Assembly (NCBI GenBank): GCA_028554755.1
Contig: JAPTOF010000020.1
Span: 3,291,001-3,355,000, forward strand
Direction of reading: 5' to 3'
DNA length: 64,000 nt
Source of the DNA: Cordia subcordata
Taxonomy: Eukaryota > Streptophyta > Magnoliopsida > Boraginales > Cordiaceae
Part shown: piece by piece, positions 49,993-63,463 of the stretch
Layout: each line of letters starts with the position of its first letter
Numbering within the stretch: position 1 is the stretch's first letter
Made by a program: the position numbers and the translations under genes
The notes under the pieces: generated by a model
The model's input: the letters and a program-made list of their open reading frames with translations, nothing else
Told to the model about the DNA's origin: nothing
Databases searched by the model: none

Positions 49993-52489
49993 CTAATTCT
50001 TGTTGCTCGTCCAGTCTTTCCAATCCCTGTCAACATATTTTTGGGCCCATTTAACTGCTGCTCGTGCAGCTTGTGGTCCTCCAGGCAGACCCCTCTCGTT
50101 TAGAGTATCAGCCATGTCTATGAAAGGGATCACTAAGAGCGTCCCAGGACCACCGTACTCAGTATGCAAGAAGTTACCGAAGATCTGAGCCAGGTAAAAA
50201 ATTTAGCAGCAAAATATTAACATGGGATTGCACCAATAAAAATTGTCAAGGATTTAACATAAGCAGCCGAAATAGAAAGGTGACTAATAAACCTGAAAGA
50301 ACAAAAGATTTTGGTTAAATGTCAAAGCTTCAGAAGAGATAAAGGGACAAGAAATGATATTCATTTACGAAAGGCAAACTGTGCACAGAGTAAAATCAAC
50401 TATTCAAGGATAGATCTAAATCATTTATGATATTAGCTCTTAGCCTCTTCCCAATGAGACTCTAAGACAAGACCCTTACTCCTTATTAACTTACCAATTC
50501 TTCCCTCCCTATTATCAATATCCTGTCTAATAAAATAGAATTGATTACAGCCCCCAGATTCCAACAGTTTGTCGGTTTCTACAAATGGTGCATTGGCTGT
50601 TAACCAATTAGCACATCAGTGACAGGGCAATGCATAAGCTAATTTGGCACAACTTATCACGATGAAGAAGCACATTCCTAGTGCTTATAAGAACCCTTCC
50701 TTGTGAGCTCACTTTGGCCTTTCGCCAATAATTCTAGTTTAAAATCTGTTGTTCCAAAATTTGAGACAATTAATGCTCTGTCTCAAATACAATGTACTCT
50801 ATTTTGGCTTGTGTTTGCCTTTGGTGAATTGAATCATTTCAATCTACTGAATTGTTTTGTATATGAGCTTTGCTTCCTAATATCGAAAGCTGGTGAAACA
50901 GATTCGAAACAACTTACTTCTATGCCTATTTCACCAGTTACTTGAGCTCTATAGTTAATCATAGCATAACTTTTTCTCATAATTCAAATACTTGGTCTGC
51001 TAATACACTTTTCATACCTGATAAAATTATATGCAAATGTCATATACAAACACCATACAGGCAGAGATGCAATGTAGGCAAGATCAAACTTGTTTTGCTA
51101 ACCAATCACTTCATCATTTAACTATCCTGTCGAACCTTACAGACCCCTGCCCTCCCCTTTTACTTCTTTCTTTTCTACTTCTTGCTAAGTTACAACCTCA
51201 ATGGTAAAAGAAAATTCTCATTGATTAATCTCCTCAGCTAGTCAGATTGTCATGGTATGCCAAAAATGTCATCAAATTATTCATAGTCAACAATGAGTTC
51301 TTACTCTTTCCAAATTTGTACAAAAAGGGGACATGTTTTACATAATATCAGGAAGGATAAAATGCAACGTTAGGAAGATAAGTGTGTCGCTGCCTATCAG
51401 GCTTCAGAACAGCAAATTCAGAAGTTCTGCTAGACCAAAAATATGAAGATCAACATTTTAGACATTGTTCAAAATTGACACGAGCAAAATATATATGGAT
51501 CTTGAGTTAAATGACAACTCTTATAGACAACCACATTGTCTTGATAAAAAAATGCAATGATAATAGCATTCAGTAGCAATGTGTGCCGCGGCATGAATAT
51601 TGATTTGCCGAAGTGATTTACAATATTCTAACTTTGTCTTTAACGCATATATAAACAAAAAACATAATGCAACTTACTATCATGTAATCTTTTAGCACTT
51701 CTATCAAGCTCATATTAAGGAAAAACACTCTCCACATTAAACTACTATTTCTTGCACTTTGAGATGTATTTTATCTCCTACATATTTAGTCAGACAAATC
51801 AATGCACAAAACTTTCTGCAGGGTGCAAAGCACGATCAGGAGATAAACCGATACGAAACATAGACAATTCACGGAAAGAACATGCCATGAACGACCAATC
51901 GAATCCAAACCAACTTCATCTCACTAAACGAGGTCGGCTATAGAACAAAGACACGAAAATAAAGAAAAATTGAAAAAAGAAAAGAATGGATAATTTAAAA
52001 ACAACCTCCGTGCAGACACCAACAACCTCAGCAACAGAATCTCCAAACATATCTTTCTTGGACAGCCTATTCAGCAGATGGTTCTTGAACTTTTCTGTTT
52101 CCTGCACAGACAACATAAAACGATAAGTAAAAACAACACAATCATATCAACTTCTTTTTTTTTTTTTCTATTGCTATATGGAGTGTAACAGTAAAAAAGA
52201 ATATAGTAGCACTAACAGCATCAGCAAACTCTGGAATGGGGTCAGGGAACTTGTACTCAGCAGCTCTGCAAGTGAGGCTTGGGCTTCTTTTGTTAATTTT
52301 TGATGGGTGTGTTTTTAACTGCTTGGGCTGTTGAGTGAGTTTAGTGTTTTTGTGTCTAAAGATGTTTGGAGCTGAAAATGGATTGTGGGAAATAGAAAAT
52401 GAAGTTGAAAGTTGCCAAGAAGATGATGCAGAAGAAGAAGAAGAAGAAGAGTGAAGTGGAGTGGAGAAGATTGATATCGCAGAAGCCAT
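49993..52489 (-). CDS. PRIN2: PLASTID REDOX INSENSITIVE 2 (PRIN2)
   Basis: Three exons on the minus strand: 52489-52217, 52101-52006 and 50184-49993, phase 0 with GT-AG borders, 186 residues. Residues 1 to about 73 form a Ser-rich chloroplast transit peptide with a poly-Ser tract coded by a GAA/TCT repeat. The mature part begins near LTCRAAEYKFPDPIPEFADA, then FGDSVAEVVGVCTEIFGNFL, HTEYGGPGTLLVIPF and PGGPQAARAAVKWAQKYVD. Cysteines at 74 and 121 are 47 apart, the spacing I recall for Cys68 and Cys115 of the Arabidopsis protein. PRIN2 acts in chloroplast nucleoids with the plastid-encoded RNA polymerase and is reported to switch from disulphide-linked dimer to active monomer by thioredoxin. 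The neighbour upstream is Pol lambda, as in Arabidopsis. Intron 2 is unusually long (about 1.8 kb) with no element I can name. Confidence 0.88.
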
Positions 52490-53502
52490 GTTAAACCCTC
52501 AGTGGTGGCCTTATCGTTTCCCAAGTTTGCTCCTCTGCGAAATATCAAAAGGTTTTTGTCCACTGCAAATTCGCGGTATCTCTAATAAATAATCAAGTTC
52601 AATTCAGTTCATGGCCAAAAAGAAAACTTTAATTTTGTTATTATTATTTTAAAATATTTAATTAATTTTTAATATTTTACAAATGTAATTAAATTAATTC
52701 TATTACATTAAAATATATATTTCAAATTAGTGTCCAAACACTATTTCGATTGTTTTGAACAATTGGAGCTAATTTGCCTATATTTACAAAAATATTGATT
52801 TGAATATATTTTAAAGTAACAGGGATTAATTTAAAATTTAACACGACAATATTGGGGATATTTGTGGCATTAGCCCAACTCAAGTTTGCAAATAATTTTT
52901 TTTAACCATTTGTTAACTAATATCAAGCAATAGTCACGTAATGATTTTTCTTTTCTTTTTTACTTTTTTTCCACATAAGACTTGTAGCTTGACTTCTATT
53001 TGCTAAAGGGAAATTTAGGTGAATAAATAATGAAAGTGGGAAGTGAACAGAGTTTACTTGGAATGGACTATATCGACAGGTTCTTCCAGTATACATCATA
53101 AAATTTGAGGTTTCTTGTCATCCAGCACTTCTTTGGTATATACATAACACCAAGCTAAGGTTGTTTTTACAAAGTTCACATTTATACACAGACTACCTAA
53201 ATCTCAAAAGTCCAAGGATGAAACCAGACAACTTTGCGTTCGCAGAAATCTTGAACAGCTCAACTATAAAAAAGGGCATTGACAGTGCTATTGCCGCCAA
53301 GAACCCGGCCTCGGGCCCTAAGATTTCGGTCACCAACTCCAACTTGGGTACCTTGCGGCTGTACAGGACTGCTGCGCAAGCCAACAGAGTTCACGAAGCA
53401 AAAGCACATAGTACTTGGTACTACAAAATCAAGCTTGCTGCTTTTTAAAGTGTGCAGGTGCTTATGTTCATATTTACATGATGCACACAGTAGACGAGCA
53501 TC
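52490..53502. other. Spacer between PRIN2 start and Pol lambda stop
   Basis: One kilobase holding the PRIN2 promoter and Pol lambda 3' UTR, plus an unassigned minus-strand open stretch at 53193-53384 (separate entry). The part 52620-52990 is AT-rich and featureless. Confidence 0.5.
53193..53384 (-). CDS. Unassigned exon-like ORF, hydrophobic
   Basis: A minus-strand frame with coding-like composition but no ATG at its start. It reads AAVLYSRKVPKLELVTEILG, then PEAGFLAAIALSMPFFIVEL, which would make a membrane span, then ANAKLSGFILGLLRFR and a stop at 53193. A fair acceptor (GCTTGCGCAG) ends at 53375, so it could be a last exon, either of a separate small gene or an alternative end of Pol lambda. 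The + strand is also open here (ATG 53218), so chance cannot be excluded. I do not recognise the family. Confidence 0.3.
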   Translation of the reverse strand: MACAAVLYSRKVPKLELVTEILGPEAGFLAAIALSMPFFIVELFKISANAKLSGFILGLLRFR

Positions 53503-56500
53503 TCACAGATTCCTTTCGTGTGGTTCGAACCAAGGAAACCCGAGAAAGTCAAACACTTCCTTCTCTGTCTGAAACTTCAAACTCGCACTACCTTTACTCC
53601 CCTGTTTTTCATGTTACATATTTCGAACATGTCATCAGAATGAAGTCGAGAAGTGAAAATTTGTAGTGAACAAGTCAGCCAATCCCATACCCTTTTGCTG
53701 CCTGAACTTTGAATGGCTGGAAACAACCCTGTATCATCCAGTCGAAACCCCTTGGATTCTGCCAGTAATCTCAGCCTGCACAAAAAACCAAATGTGCTAA
53801 CTGTATGTACATAGGAGTCGCTGAAAAGCTAACAAGAAGCTACAGACAGTAACCACGTGTGAAGAAGAAAACCGAGCATTACATAACAAACACCTCCCCC
53901 AGGCTCCTGGGCTTATAAATTACAACTTAAGAAATTTGGAAGGGGGGAACGACGTTCTTCTTTTGGATTGAATTTAAAAGAAAAGCTCCCTGCTCTTTGT
54001 TGATTAGTTTAAAACTCTTCATCAGAATATATACCAAAGTAGATGTTACTGAGTATGCTTGATCCATTGACAAATCCAACCAAATCTCCGATATTTAATA
54101 GTGCCAAGTGATAGCCATCATGAAAATATCTAAGATTGCATCTTATTCATTCCCCTAAGGAAGTTCACCAGATGAATTCTGTGCTTTCCTGAAAATGCAC
54201 ATCCCAAGAACTGGCTTTGAAGCCAATAATCTTCTAGCAATTACCTCAAAACTAATCATATAGGAGAAGGTAAAGAAAAAATCAGGTTACACAGAATGAA
54301 TGTACCTCCTGTTTAGTACATCATTACCAGTCCATGCTATCAGCCCAAAAGCATATATATCCCTAGGATATACCTGCGATACAAATATAGGATAATTCTA
54401 AGATACCCACAACTGCATATTACTTTAAAAAAACTACGAAGATCTTATGATGTGGCAAGTGTTGGGTATAGCATTCTAAACGGATTACAGAAAATCCATT
54501 TCTCAGATAGAAATCAGATGTTCTATCATCAATCTCAGGGACTTTGGCAGGAAAGAAGAGTTCAGGGAACGGTTACAAAAACAAAGTGTTCCCATAAAAC
54601 ACCTGAATAGGAACTCCCCATCATTTCCCAACTAAAAAGACAAAAATCACGGCTAGATGCAGAGGCAAAAATTGGAGACTATTTGGAGGATCATAAAACC
54701 AGTATGCCTCAAACTATACTTGACTTTAACGAAACATCGATACCTTGAAGTCTATACGATGTCGAAGTTCTCGACCAGGATAAGTGCAAAGACCAAAGTA
54801 TGTATCAACTCCAGAATCAGTACCCTGTGCACAGTATAACATTGAAAATGAAAGTCATGGAGGAGCATGCTCAAGCACCAACATAATGTTATAATTAAAC
54901 CTTCAGAAATACACTCCTTAGTAACTTTGGGACTTTATGGGATGACAAAATAAAGTCATGATCAAGGGACAACCAATGAATATTGTAACGGCTGTTGCAT
55001 GATCATTTTTGGACACTTCATCCGAAATATCATTAAGTACACTATAATCTGAAAATGGATGAATAGACGGAACTAAAAGTAAATAATCAGGTGCCTAGTA
55101 ACAAATGTAAGAACCAGTTCTCCACATAACAAATACTACCAAGTTCAATGGCACTTCATGGCCCGTGTTATCTGCAGGATATCCAAGACAAAGAGATGCC
55201 GTCTTTCCAATATCTGGGACTTAAAATCAATCAAGCCACTAGGGTACAATGCTCAGAACTAGATGAAAGAGAATATACTTCCCCAGTTCTTCAAATTCAA
55301 TCCAAGTAGAGGCAGGTAAGTTTTGCATTTACTCTCAAGGATTTCCAATCATTTTTTCTTTTGTAAGAGTAAAGGGCATAAATTGCTTTACCATTAAGTG
55401 CTTGATGTTTATATCAACATTTAGCAAAAGCTATGAAAATAAACATGTAAGTTCAGAACAGATATTACCTCCTCACTGTGAACGCTGAAGACCAACTCCT
55501 CTCTTAAGAACTTCATATCCTTAAGTCTCTTCACAAACTTTGAAAGAAACCCAATATGGCTGAGATAAGAAGACATACACTTTCTTAAAGGGCAAGAGAG
55601 GGATAAAATAAAATAAAATAAGAAAAGTAGAAGGAAAAGAAATGTTGAAGTAAAAACAAGTGAAAAACTTATTGTTTGTCACCTATAAGAGAGACCTCCA
55701 GATATCGAAGAGCTCTCAATAGAAGGTCAGCCACACACATCACTTATCATGCAGAAAACAACTGGATATTAATAGAGTGAGATCGAGGCAACTACGGTTT
55801 ATACCTTTTCCCATCAGGATGAGTGATTACAATATCCATGTCCCCACATGTATCCTTTCCACGCCTATATGACCCTCCACAAACAATGTTTACCTGCAGC
55901 ATTTCAATTTACAAGTTAAACAAGAAATGGAACAGAATTATATATACAGGTGCAAGCAAATCTTCTGTACACATTTTAAGAAGAACCAGGAAGAACCTGA
56001 ACTATTCAAAAACAAATGAGTAGGACTGAAATGACAACAAATGGGTTGGAACTGGCGTGCGTTAAAGGCATGACATGTCTCTTGTTCAGATAAACTATTA
56101 CGAAACAATCAAAGATCCAACTGTAAAATGGAAATAAAATAATGTTTTATGATAGCAGATGTAAACTATGTCCTCAAGTTCCTTCTTCTTTGTGGCCAGG
56201 AACTGCACCACAAATTTTCACTTTTAGAAATATTTTGCAAAGTGAACTTGCCCGCCTTGCCATTTCATCATGAGCACTCACTATCCTAATCTTTCTGAAG
56301 TCCCACTTAACCTAAAGCTTCAAAGTACAAAAACTTTGACATCTACTCAAGCTGGAATTTTAATCCAGGAAGTAAAATCCAACCACCATTACCAATAATA
56401 GTGCCATAAACTATATACACACTCATAGGCAGATCCACAAGGGGACAGCCTCCAATGGCCCCCAAATTTTTCTTAAACTGTACATGTATTAATCCCAATT

Positions 56501-59500
56501 TTCTAAAACGATATATATATTTTTAGTATGGAAAACCAAATTAGCCTCCGCTGAAAAAAAATGTTAGTGTTCTAGCCCCAGTCAAACAACATTCTAAATC
56601 AGCCCTTTGTGCACTTAATGACCAAATATAGAGTCCACAAATACTGTCAAGTAGAGCCACATGAAACGGGATTGAGTTTATCTCACCCCAGGCAAAATCT
56701 CTTCCCCAACTTTCTGCAGAAGCTGTTCCATCTCTTGAACCTACCGCAAGATATATTCTTAAAGTCACTACTAGCTTGAAAGCAACATTAAGTAAATGAT
56801 CTTAAATCTATTCCAGAAAACACAACACACAAACCTCATGGCGTGGAATCCTCGTCTTGATATCGTCAAAATATTTCAGGCCTATCCTCTGCGCATGTGT
56901 TAATGATCCTTCGTTTCTCAAGTCATCCAGAGTACGGTTTCCTTTCTCGTAAAGTTTCTGTGCAGTGGCAGGACCAATCCCCCACACTTCTCCAAATAAG
57001 CTGATTGCTTGGACCTAGAAGATCTTACAGAAAATTTAGTTGCAAGAAGGAAAGTTCTCACTCAACTAACCAGTAGCTTAAAAACATCTTCCGGAATGGA
57101 AAAAATGCCACAAATTAGTAAACATCAAGGTGATCTACTTCCAAACACCCTCCACAGGGAATCCTACAGCAGTATTACATTGACAGAAAACTAATACAAA
57201 CTTCTGCAGTCTATTGAGAAGAACAAAATTTTAAAAGCTCTACTGGTTGGACATTCATTTTGCAGCACCTTTTCATCATTCTCAAAGTGTTCTAGCTTGG
57301 ATAGCTTGCCAGTCATGACTATCTCCTGAATCTGCAACCAAGAGAATTATCTATACACTTGTAAGAAGAGAAAGGTGGTAAAAACATGTACATTTTCCCA
57401 AAACATGTACTAAGTCTGTGACAAGGAGTAATACAGCAAGTAAATAAATGTAAGGACCCAACTAACTGGAGCCTTTCGTCTGAAGTTAATTGACTCGCAA
57501 GACAGTTTAATAAAATAATGTAGTAGACCCATAAAATAGATTCAGTCTTATCACATATATGCAGGTGTAGATTACTTTCTTTGCATACAGGTACGTTTCA
57601 TATAAACTTTTGTGATGCAAGAAAAAAGTGATATAGAAAGAGAACAAAGATGAAAGCAGTTACTTTATGTGGAACCGAGGCCATCCCTCACAAAATGCTA
57701 TCATGCAAACAGTAACCAAAAAATCTAAAGAACCACAGAAACGATCAGCTCCCTCATTGGAAAATTCAATGGTTGTGAATATAAAACCAATGACAAATCT
57801 GTTCACTTACATGATCTTGGAGTGACTTCCCAATCCCAGGAAGGTTTTTAACCTCGTCTGCATTCTCAATTTTGAAGGGCAACTTTTCAATAACTGGAAT
57901 AGCTTTGTAATAGCTAAATGACCTCCGATCATCACCCAGTGCTAATAACATTTAAACAGTGATATCACATGACAAAGAAGAAAGACCAGATGAACATATG
58001 CCAAGTTGCACATAAACAAAAGCAGGTGTAACAGATATTAATTTACCTCTATATATGTCGATAAGCCTCTTAAATATATCAGTGATGTTCCTATTCAAAT
58101 CAGGAGGGCTGTATAGCAAGGATGAATCTGTAATTGTGACCTGATGACCAAATAGTAGAACCATCAAATTTTTTACATCAATTAAACTAGACAAGGTAGA
58201 TATATTGCTAAGCCATAATGTAGCTCTTTCAGCCCAACAATGTAAGGGAAGAACCCAACAACAGTGCTCGTAGAAGTCCTTCATGAAATTTTACACGTGA
58301 AAACCACAAAGTACAATTAAAATGAAACTTAATACAATTTAAAAAACCAAAGAAAGGAAAATGCATGATCTTACAGACTCATTTTGCGCATCAACAACAA
58401 GTGGACTAGTCATTTCTGGGCTTAGAGAGCGTGATGAGCGACCAGACCCATTAGCAGTACCTTGCGACTGATGCAGTGCACTGTCTACTGTGGGGTGTCC
58501 TGAACTTGCACTTTTTGAGGGCTCAGGAGAATGACGATGCTTCTTCCGCTGCAAAGAACCACTACTACTAGAACGACTTCCATTTCCAATTTCAGGATGT
58601 TTTTCCACAGAAAACTTGTCTGGTGAATGTCCATTTCTTGATTCCAGGGATATAATGTAATTTTCTTCGGATACTCTTTTTCCTTCTCTCAAGCTGTCTT
58701 CCAGCCACTGGAAGAGAAGAACTTTCTGTAGCAAATTCCCAAAACATAAAAATCAATACTTAGAAATGAACTAGAAATGGAAAAGATCTTCTTGTCAGAT
58801 GTTGTTCATAGATTAATCAATGCATAAACTGCCTTGTGATCGTAATTCAAATCCACCATTACCCATAAACAACCAACCACATTTTAATTCTTCTTGCCCC
58901 TCCAAACAAACTTATCTAAAATCATCACAATAAATTTCACTAACTGAAGTGCAAAGGGAACACTAACTAAAACCAGATAAAGCTGATGAACTGAATTCAT
59001 TCAACATACACCAAAGAAAAGCATATTCAGTTTGTATTAAGGCATATAAGTCATGAAACAAAGTTAGCTTTAAGGGGAAAAAAACCACTAATTTTTGTAA
59101 ACATGAAATTTTACCTAACTACCGAAATTCAGATTAATATGATGCAAACTGGAAAATCATAATAGCAGAATGAATATATATAAGGCTCCATTTTCTAATA
59201 GCTTTTTGAAACTTAATGAGCTAAAAAAATCATAAATTTATCTCCAAATTCTTTTTTGAGAAAACAAAAGAAAGTATAAAATTTATTTACAAACATCTGT
59301 ATATACAAAAGCTAATAAAAAGGTAACGTATTTACCAATATTAACTAAAAACATGCATAATAATGCAAATACATAAGGTCATAAGCAAAATTTAAACTCT
59401 GACCTTTCTTAGCGCCCGTGATCAACACTGCATAGCTAATATGATAAAAACACATAAATTTGGCTAAAAAAAATTAAAGAAAATCTAATGCACAAAAATG

Positions 59501-59897
59501 CAAATTGAATTCGTAAAAACATAATCTCAGAAACAAAAATTCACCGCTTTTGAGCGCTCCAAGTGCTTGCAATCAACTTTCTGAAGAAGCGCTTCGACAT
59601 CATTGGCAAACACGTGCGTAACCTTCTTAGAGAAGCGGTCTTCCACATTAGCCCCCAATTGGATCAACTTTTGCTCCCATATCTGCATATTTTCAAATTA
59701 TTATACATACGACCCAAAAAAATCACTTCTCAGAGAAAAAAAAAATCAAATAATTGCAGTGACCGCAAAATATTATACACCTGTAACCGACGGCGCATCA
59801 CGCCGTTTTCCACTAAGAAAACAACCATTCCTGTGAACATGCCTTGGGGATCTAACGCCGTTGATTTGCTCCTTTTCGCCGTTACCTTTGGCGCCAT
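53503..59897 (-). CDS. POLL: DNA polymerase lambda
   Basis: Fourteen minus-strand exons: 59897-59781, 59682-59545, 58725-58375, 58140-58047, 57941-57811, 57331-57269, 57014-56835, 56740-56687, 55893-55805, 55559-55469, 54824-54744, 54373-54306, 53775-53691, 53601-53503. All borders are GT-AG and phases agree, giving 546 residues (Arabidopsis ~529). In order: a BRCT domain (about 18-107, with FQWLEDSL), a Ser/Pro-rich linker, the 8-kDa domain with helix-hairpin-helix LPGIGKS, a second hairpin [11 protein letters not shown], and the family X signature [14 protein letters not shown] with catalytic Asp394 and Asp396. The third Asp is Asp461 in RHRIDF. The end, [14 protein letters not shown], is typical. 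It fills short gaps in base-excision and double-strand-break repair in the nucleus; plants have it as their main family X enzyme. The start is the first Met, as in the Arabidopsis protein (MAPK...). Confidence 0.96.
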
Positions 59898-60625
59898 TTT
59901 CTTTTCCCCCCTTTTTTTTTTGGCTTTCCTAATTTATGTTTCTTTTTTTTTTTTTTTAAAGTCAGGTCTTTTTTTTTGTGTGTTCTATACTATTCTACGA
60001 GTGAGGGAGTTATGATTAGCTACGTTCGAGAACTTTGAGGTCATATTGTAGTTGCTACGTGGCTACTTTTAAGAGTCATTGACGTGTAAAATATTCTAAT
60101 CTAGATTGGACTAAGTGAATATCTCAGTGTAGATTTTTCACCCAAAAGGGGCCAAAAAAAAAATCTCATTGTAGATTATGATACTGCAAATATTTTATAT
60201 TTTTTTACTTTTTATTTTATCTAATTTAGATAATTATATAATTATAAATTCAATATTTTTATAAATATAACAATTTATTGATATGTTGAACAATATTTCT
60301 TTTTTAGTCTAGACATTCCTGAGATTCAGGGGAAAAAAGTCAAAAAGTTATTTTGTTATTTAAAAATATTTTATCAACTTGTAAACGATAAAAATAGTGA
60401 CATCAGTTCGTTAAAAATTAAAAAAAAAAAAAAAACAACCATGTATGATATGATATCTGACTCAATCATTAAACAAACACAAAATAAAAATCACTCACTC
60501 TAATCATCAGACCAGAAAAGAAAAGGGAAAAAAGAAGAAAACACTTATATGGCACCAACCTCTTGAAACTAAAAAAAAACAAATAAAATAAAATGAAAAA
60601 GAAGAAGAAGAAAGAAAGAAATGTT

Positions 60626-60685
60626 GTACTTAGCATTATAGCTGGGAAGAATCATGTACTTAGCATTACGACTAGGAAGAATCAG
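60626..60685. repeat. Two-copy tandem repeat, 30-base unit
   Basis: GTACTTAGCATTATAGCTGG GAAGAATCAT is followed directly by a copy with four changes (GTACTTAGCATTACGACTAG GAAGAATCAG). Confidence 0.9.
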
Positions 60686-63191
60686 GTTCCATGAAACACT
60701 GTAACTCAAGTCCTGGTTGACAAGACATAAATTTTCAAGTTATTTTTAATGTGTGGGGTATATCAAAGTATAGCTTTCGAAATTGTTGATGATTCCGTGA
60801 AATAGTGTTCAATATCTTCTAGCCTTTAATGTTACCGAAGTTTAGCTTTTTCAATTTTTTTGAGTCAATTCTACCTTAAAGCTTTTATAATTTAAAATCT
60901 ACCAAGTCATTGTACCTAGCCAAAATCTATTTGAAAAGTGAAAATTTTATTGGTCCATTTATTACTTTAATAATTATGTTGATTGTAAAGAAAATGGTTC
61001 TTAATAGATTAAATAAAATATTAAAAATTAAATAAGTCTATCCCTCTAGCTAAAATGAACAAACACTGAACACAGCAATTTTTAGAAGAAAAAGGAAAAT
61101 GGAAAACTGATTAGGAAAAGAAAAAACTAAAAAAGTAAAATTGTTGAGGGAATTTTTCTACATATATAGATTAGTTTTATATAGCTTATGATTGAATGAA
61201 CCTCTTGCTAGATTAGTTAAACATTTTTCTTTTTGGCTTTATTCACAAATTGGTTTGAACCATTATCATGTTTGTGAAATAACGCCCAACCTATTGGCTG
61301 TCTTGCTAGCCATTATAGTTTTAAATAAGCATGCAACGGCTCTTGCGTTTTTCAAAACACGAGCACATTTGGCCCCTCCATCAAGTTTTTTGTCAAATTT
61401 AAAGGTGCATTTTGTAATGCAATTTAAATATATTTTCTCTTATATAACACAAAGAAATAAACCTCCTCGTACTTTCTGTAAGTGTATGATAACGTCTACA
61501 TTTTTTCATAAGCATTAAAAATATAGTAGAGATTGCTCTTTTCATTAAAAAAAAATTAAAGGTACTACTAATTGAGGTGATTGTCCTCTAGCTTAGCATA
61601 GATTCTGTGCATATTTTGAGACAATGGGGAGGTAACTTATAACAAATTACAGTTATAGAGTAAGGTGCTATGTACCCTTATCCTATTAAGAATCTATTTG
61701 GCCCAACTTTTGAAAACTCAAAAATATTTTTTATGAGTTCAAAAGTTAAAACTGATCTGTTTGGCCCATTTTTAAAAGAACTTTTATATAAAAGCTGAAG
61801 CTAAAAAAAATTAAAAAAATCAGAAGCTCCAAATTGGAGCTCTTCAGAAAAGGTTTTTGAAAAACTAATTTTATGTCATGTCAAAAGTTATTTCTCTTCA
61901 TTTTTTCTCAAAGATACTATTCCATGTTTTTGAAAGTCTAATATTAACTTCAAAACAACTGAAAATTCAACTCCTAAAATATAAGGCTAAATAATCAACT
62001 ACTTTTATTCAATAGCACTTTTACCCAAAGCTCTACAGCTCAACAGTTGAAATCTTACAACTACACCAAACAAAACCTAAAACCTACTACCAAGTAAAAT
62101 TTTGAAAACATTTACAATGAGAAAGAAAAATTTTGAAATAGCCTCTTGTCAAGAAAATGTCTAGAGTTTACTATTTATGTTCGAAGACTCTAGATCTAGC
62201 TTGTAGAGAAAGTGTGAAACGTGTACAAGAGAGTAAAAAGTAAAAACTTAACATTTTCTTATATGGAGATAAAATACTTGGAGTTTGTATCGAATTTTTT
62301 TTTTCAACGTAAGTGAGTTTTTTATTTGAGTTTTGCATCAAATGTTATTTTAATTGATTTTAAAATTTTGACTCAAGAAAAAACACTAGTTATAAAAAAA
62401 ATGCGTGACCATTTCGAACGGTCGAATCTCAACAGTAACTTGGAACATTAATTTCTAGACTGTGCTTTAAATCATATAGCTTGAAAGATTTTAATTTTAG
62501 ACATATATATATATATATAACTTCACATTAATGCTATTATTATTCTTTTATAATTTTCCTAAAACCCATTACAATTGTGCCACTTGTGAAAATAATGCAG
62601 CAAGCAAGAGCACTACATAAATGCACCACCAGTGTACTTCACAATCAAAGACAGGGCCAAAACTCATTGAAAAGAAAAATAATATATAACATCACACCGT
62701 TCCCCTTGCATGTATTGACATACCAATAAAAAATTAACACAATAATGTCAAGTAACACGTGAAATGAGAAACCACATACAACATCCTACCATTCCCCATT
62801 TATGTGTTAACATATCAATCCAAAATTAACACAATAATACTAAATAAAAATTGCTATTAGTTGAATCCTAGCATCCCTACGTGAAATTCATTTTAAATCT
62901 AAAAAAAGGGAAAAAGACGAACCCAAAATCAATGAATCGGTAAATAGATAAATAAGGGATAACAAAGAAAGAAACACTAACCATAATCATCTTTCTTGGA
63001 GCACCAACAATCTAGCCTTTACACTCTACGGAAGCTCATTACCAGTTCCTTAGCAGAATTTGCTTTACTTTTTTCACACAACCCCTACTTCCCCTTCTTA
63101 GCCATATGGCACTCAATGCCTTTAGCATTAGCACGACCCTTAAATTGCTTCAAGTTCACAAATCGTCCCCTACAACCACCATCAAATTAGT

Positions 63192-63463
63192 CTATATAGC
63201 TCGACTGAGATATTTTATGCCTCTAACATCCTCCAGGTTGTTACACCACACCCTAACAGTCTTTGCCCTTCTAGCAAATTTATGTATTCTTCTACTCCAA
63301 GCATTGAACTCGGCGTCATACTTATGCAATTTCATTTTAATTTTCGCTTTTGCTTCTTGATAAGATTTTAGAGCCAGTTCTCTCTTCTTGCTGTTCTCCA
63401 ATAGCAGCTCACCAATTCTTAACATTTTATGTTTCTCGTGCTCCATTTCATTCTCAACCTTCA
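63192..63463 (-). CDS. Unassigned coiled-coil ORF, possibly a gene fragment
   Basis: ATG at 63463 opens 89 codons rich in Lys and Glu: MKVENEMEHEKHKMLRIGEL, then REIAL-type helix (KKRELALKSYQEAKAKIKMK), then NAWSRRIHKFARRAKTVRVW. It is predicted to be helical or coiled-coil. The frame is open upstream to a possible acceptor (TTTAG|ACATGG near 63511), and a further coding-like stretch, FVNLKQFKGRANAKGIECHM, follows a fair acceptor near 63165. This suggests internal exons of a larger gene or relic. No upstream exon is visible before the window edge. I do not recognise the family. Confidence 0.3.

Noticed and set aside
53218..53448. Plus-strand ORF beginning MKPDNFAFAEIL
   Set aside because: Its composition looks like the complement of the hydrophobic minus-strand frame, and it sits in Pol lambda 3' flank; not preferred, though not excluded.
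61192..61518. 108-codon plus-strand frame
   Set aside because: Mixed composition, no domain, no conserved context; likely chance in AT-rich DNA.
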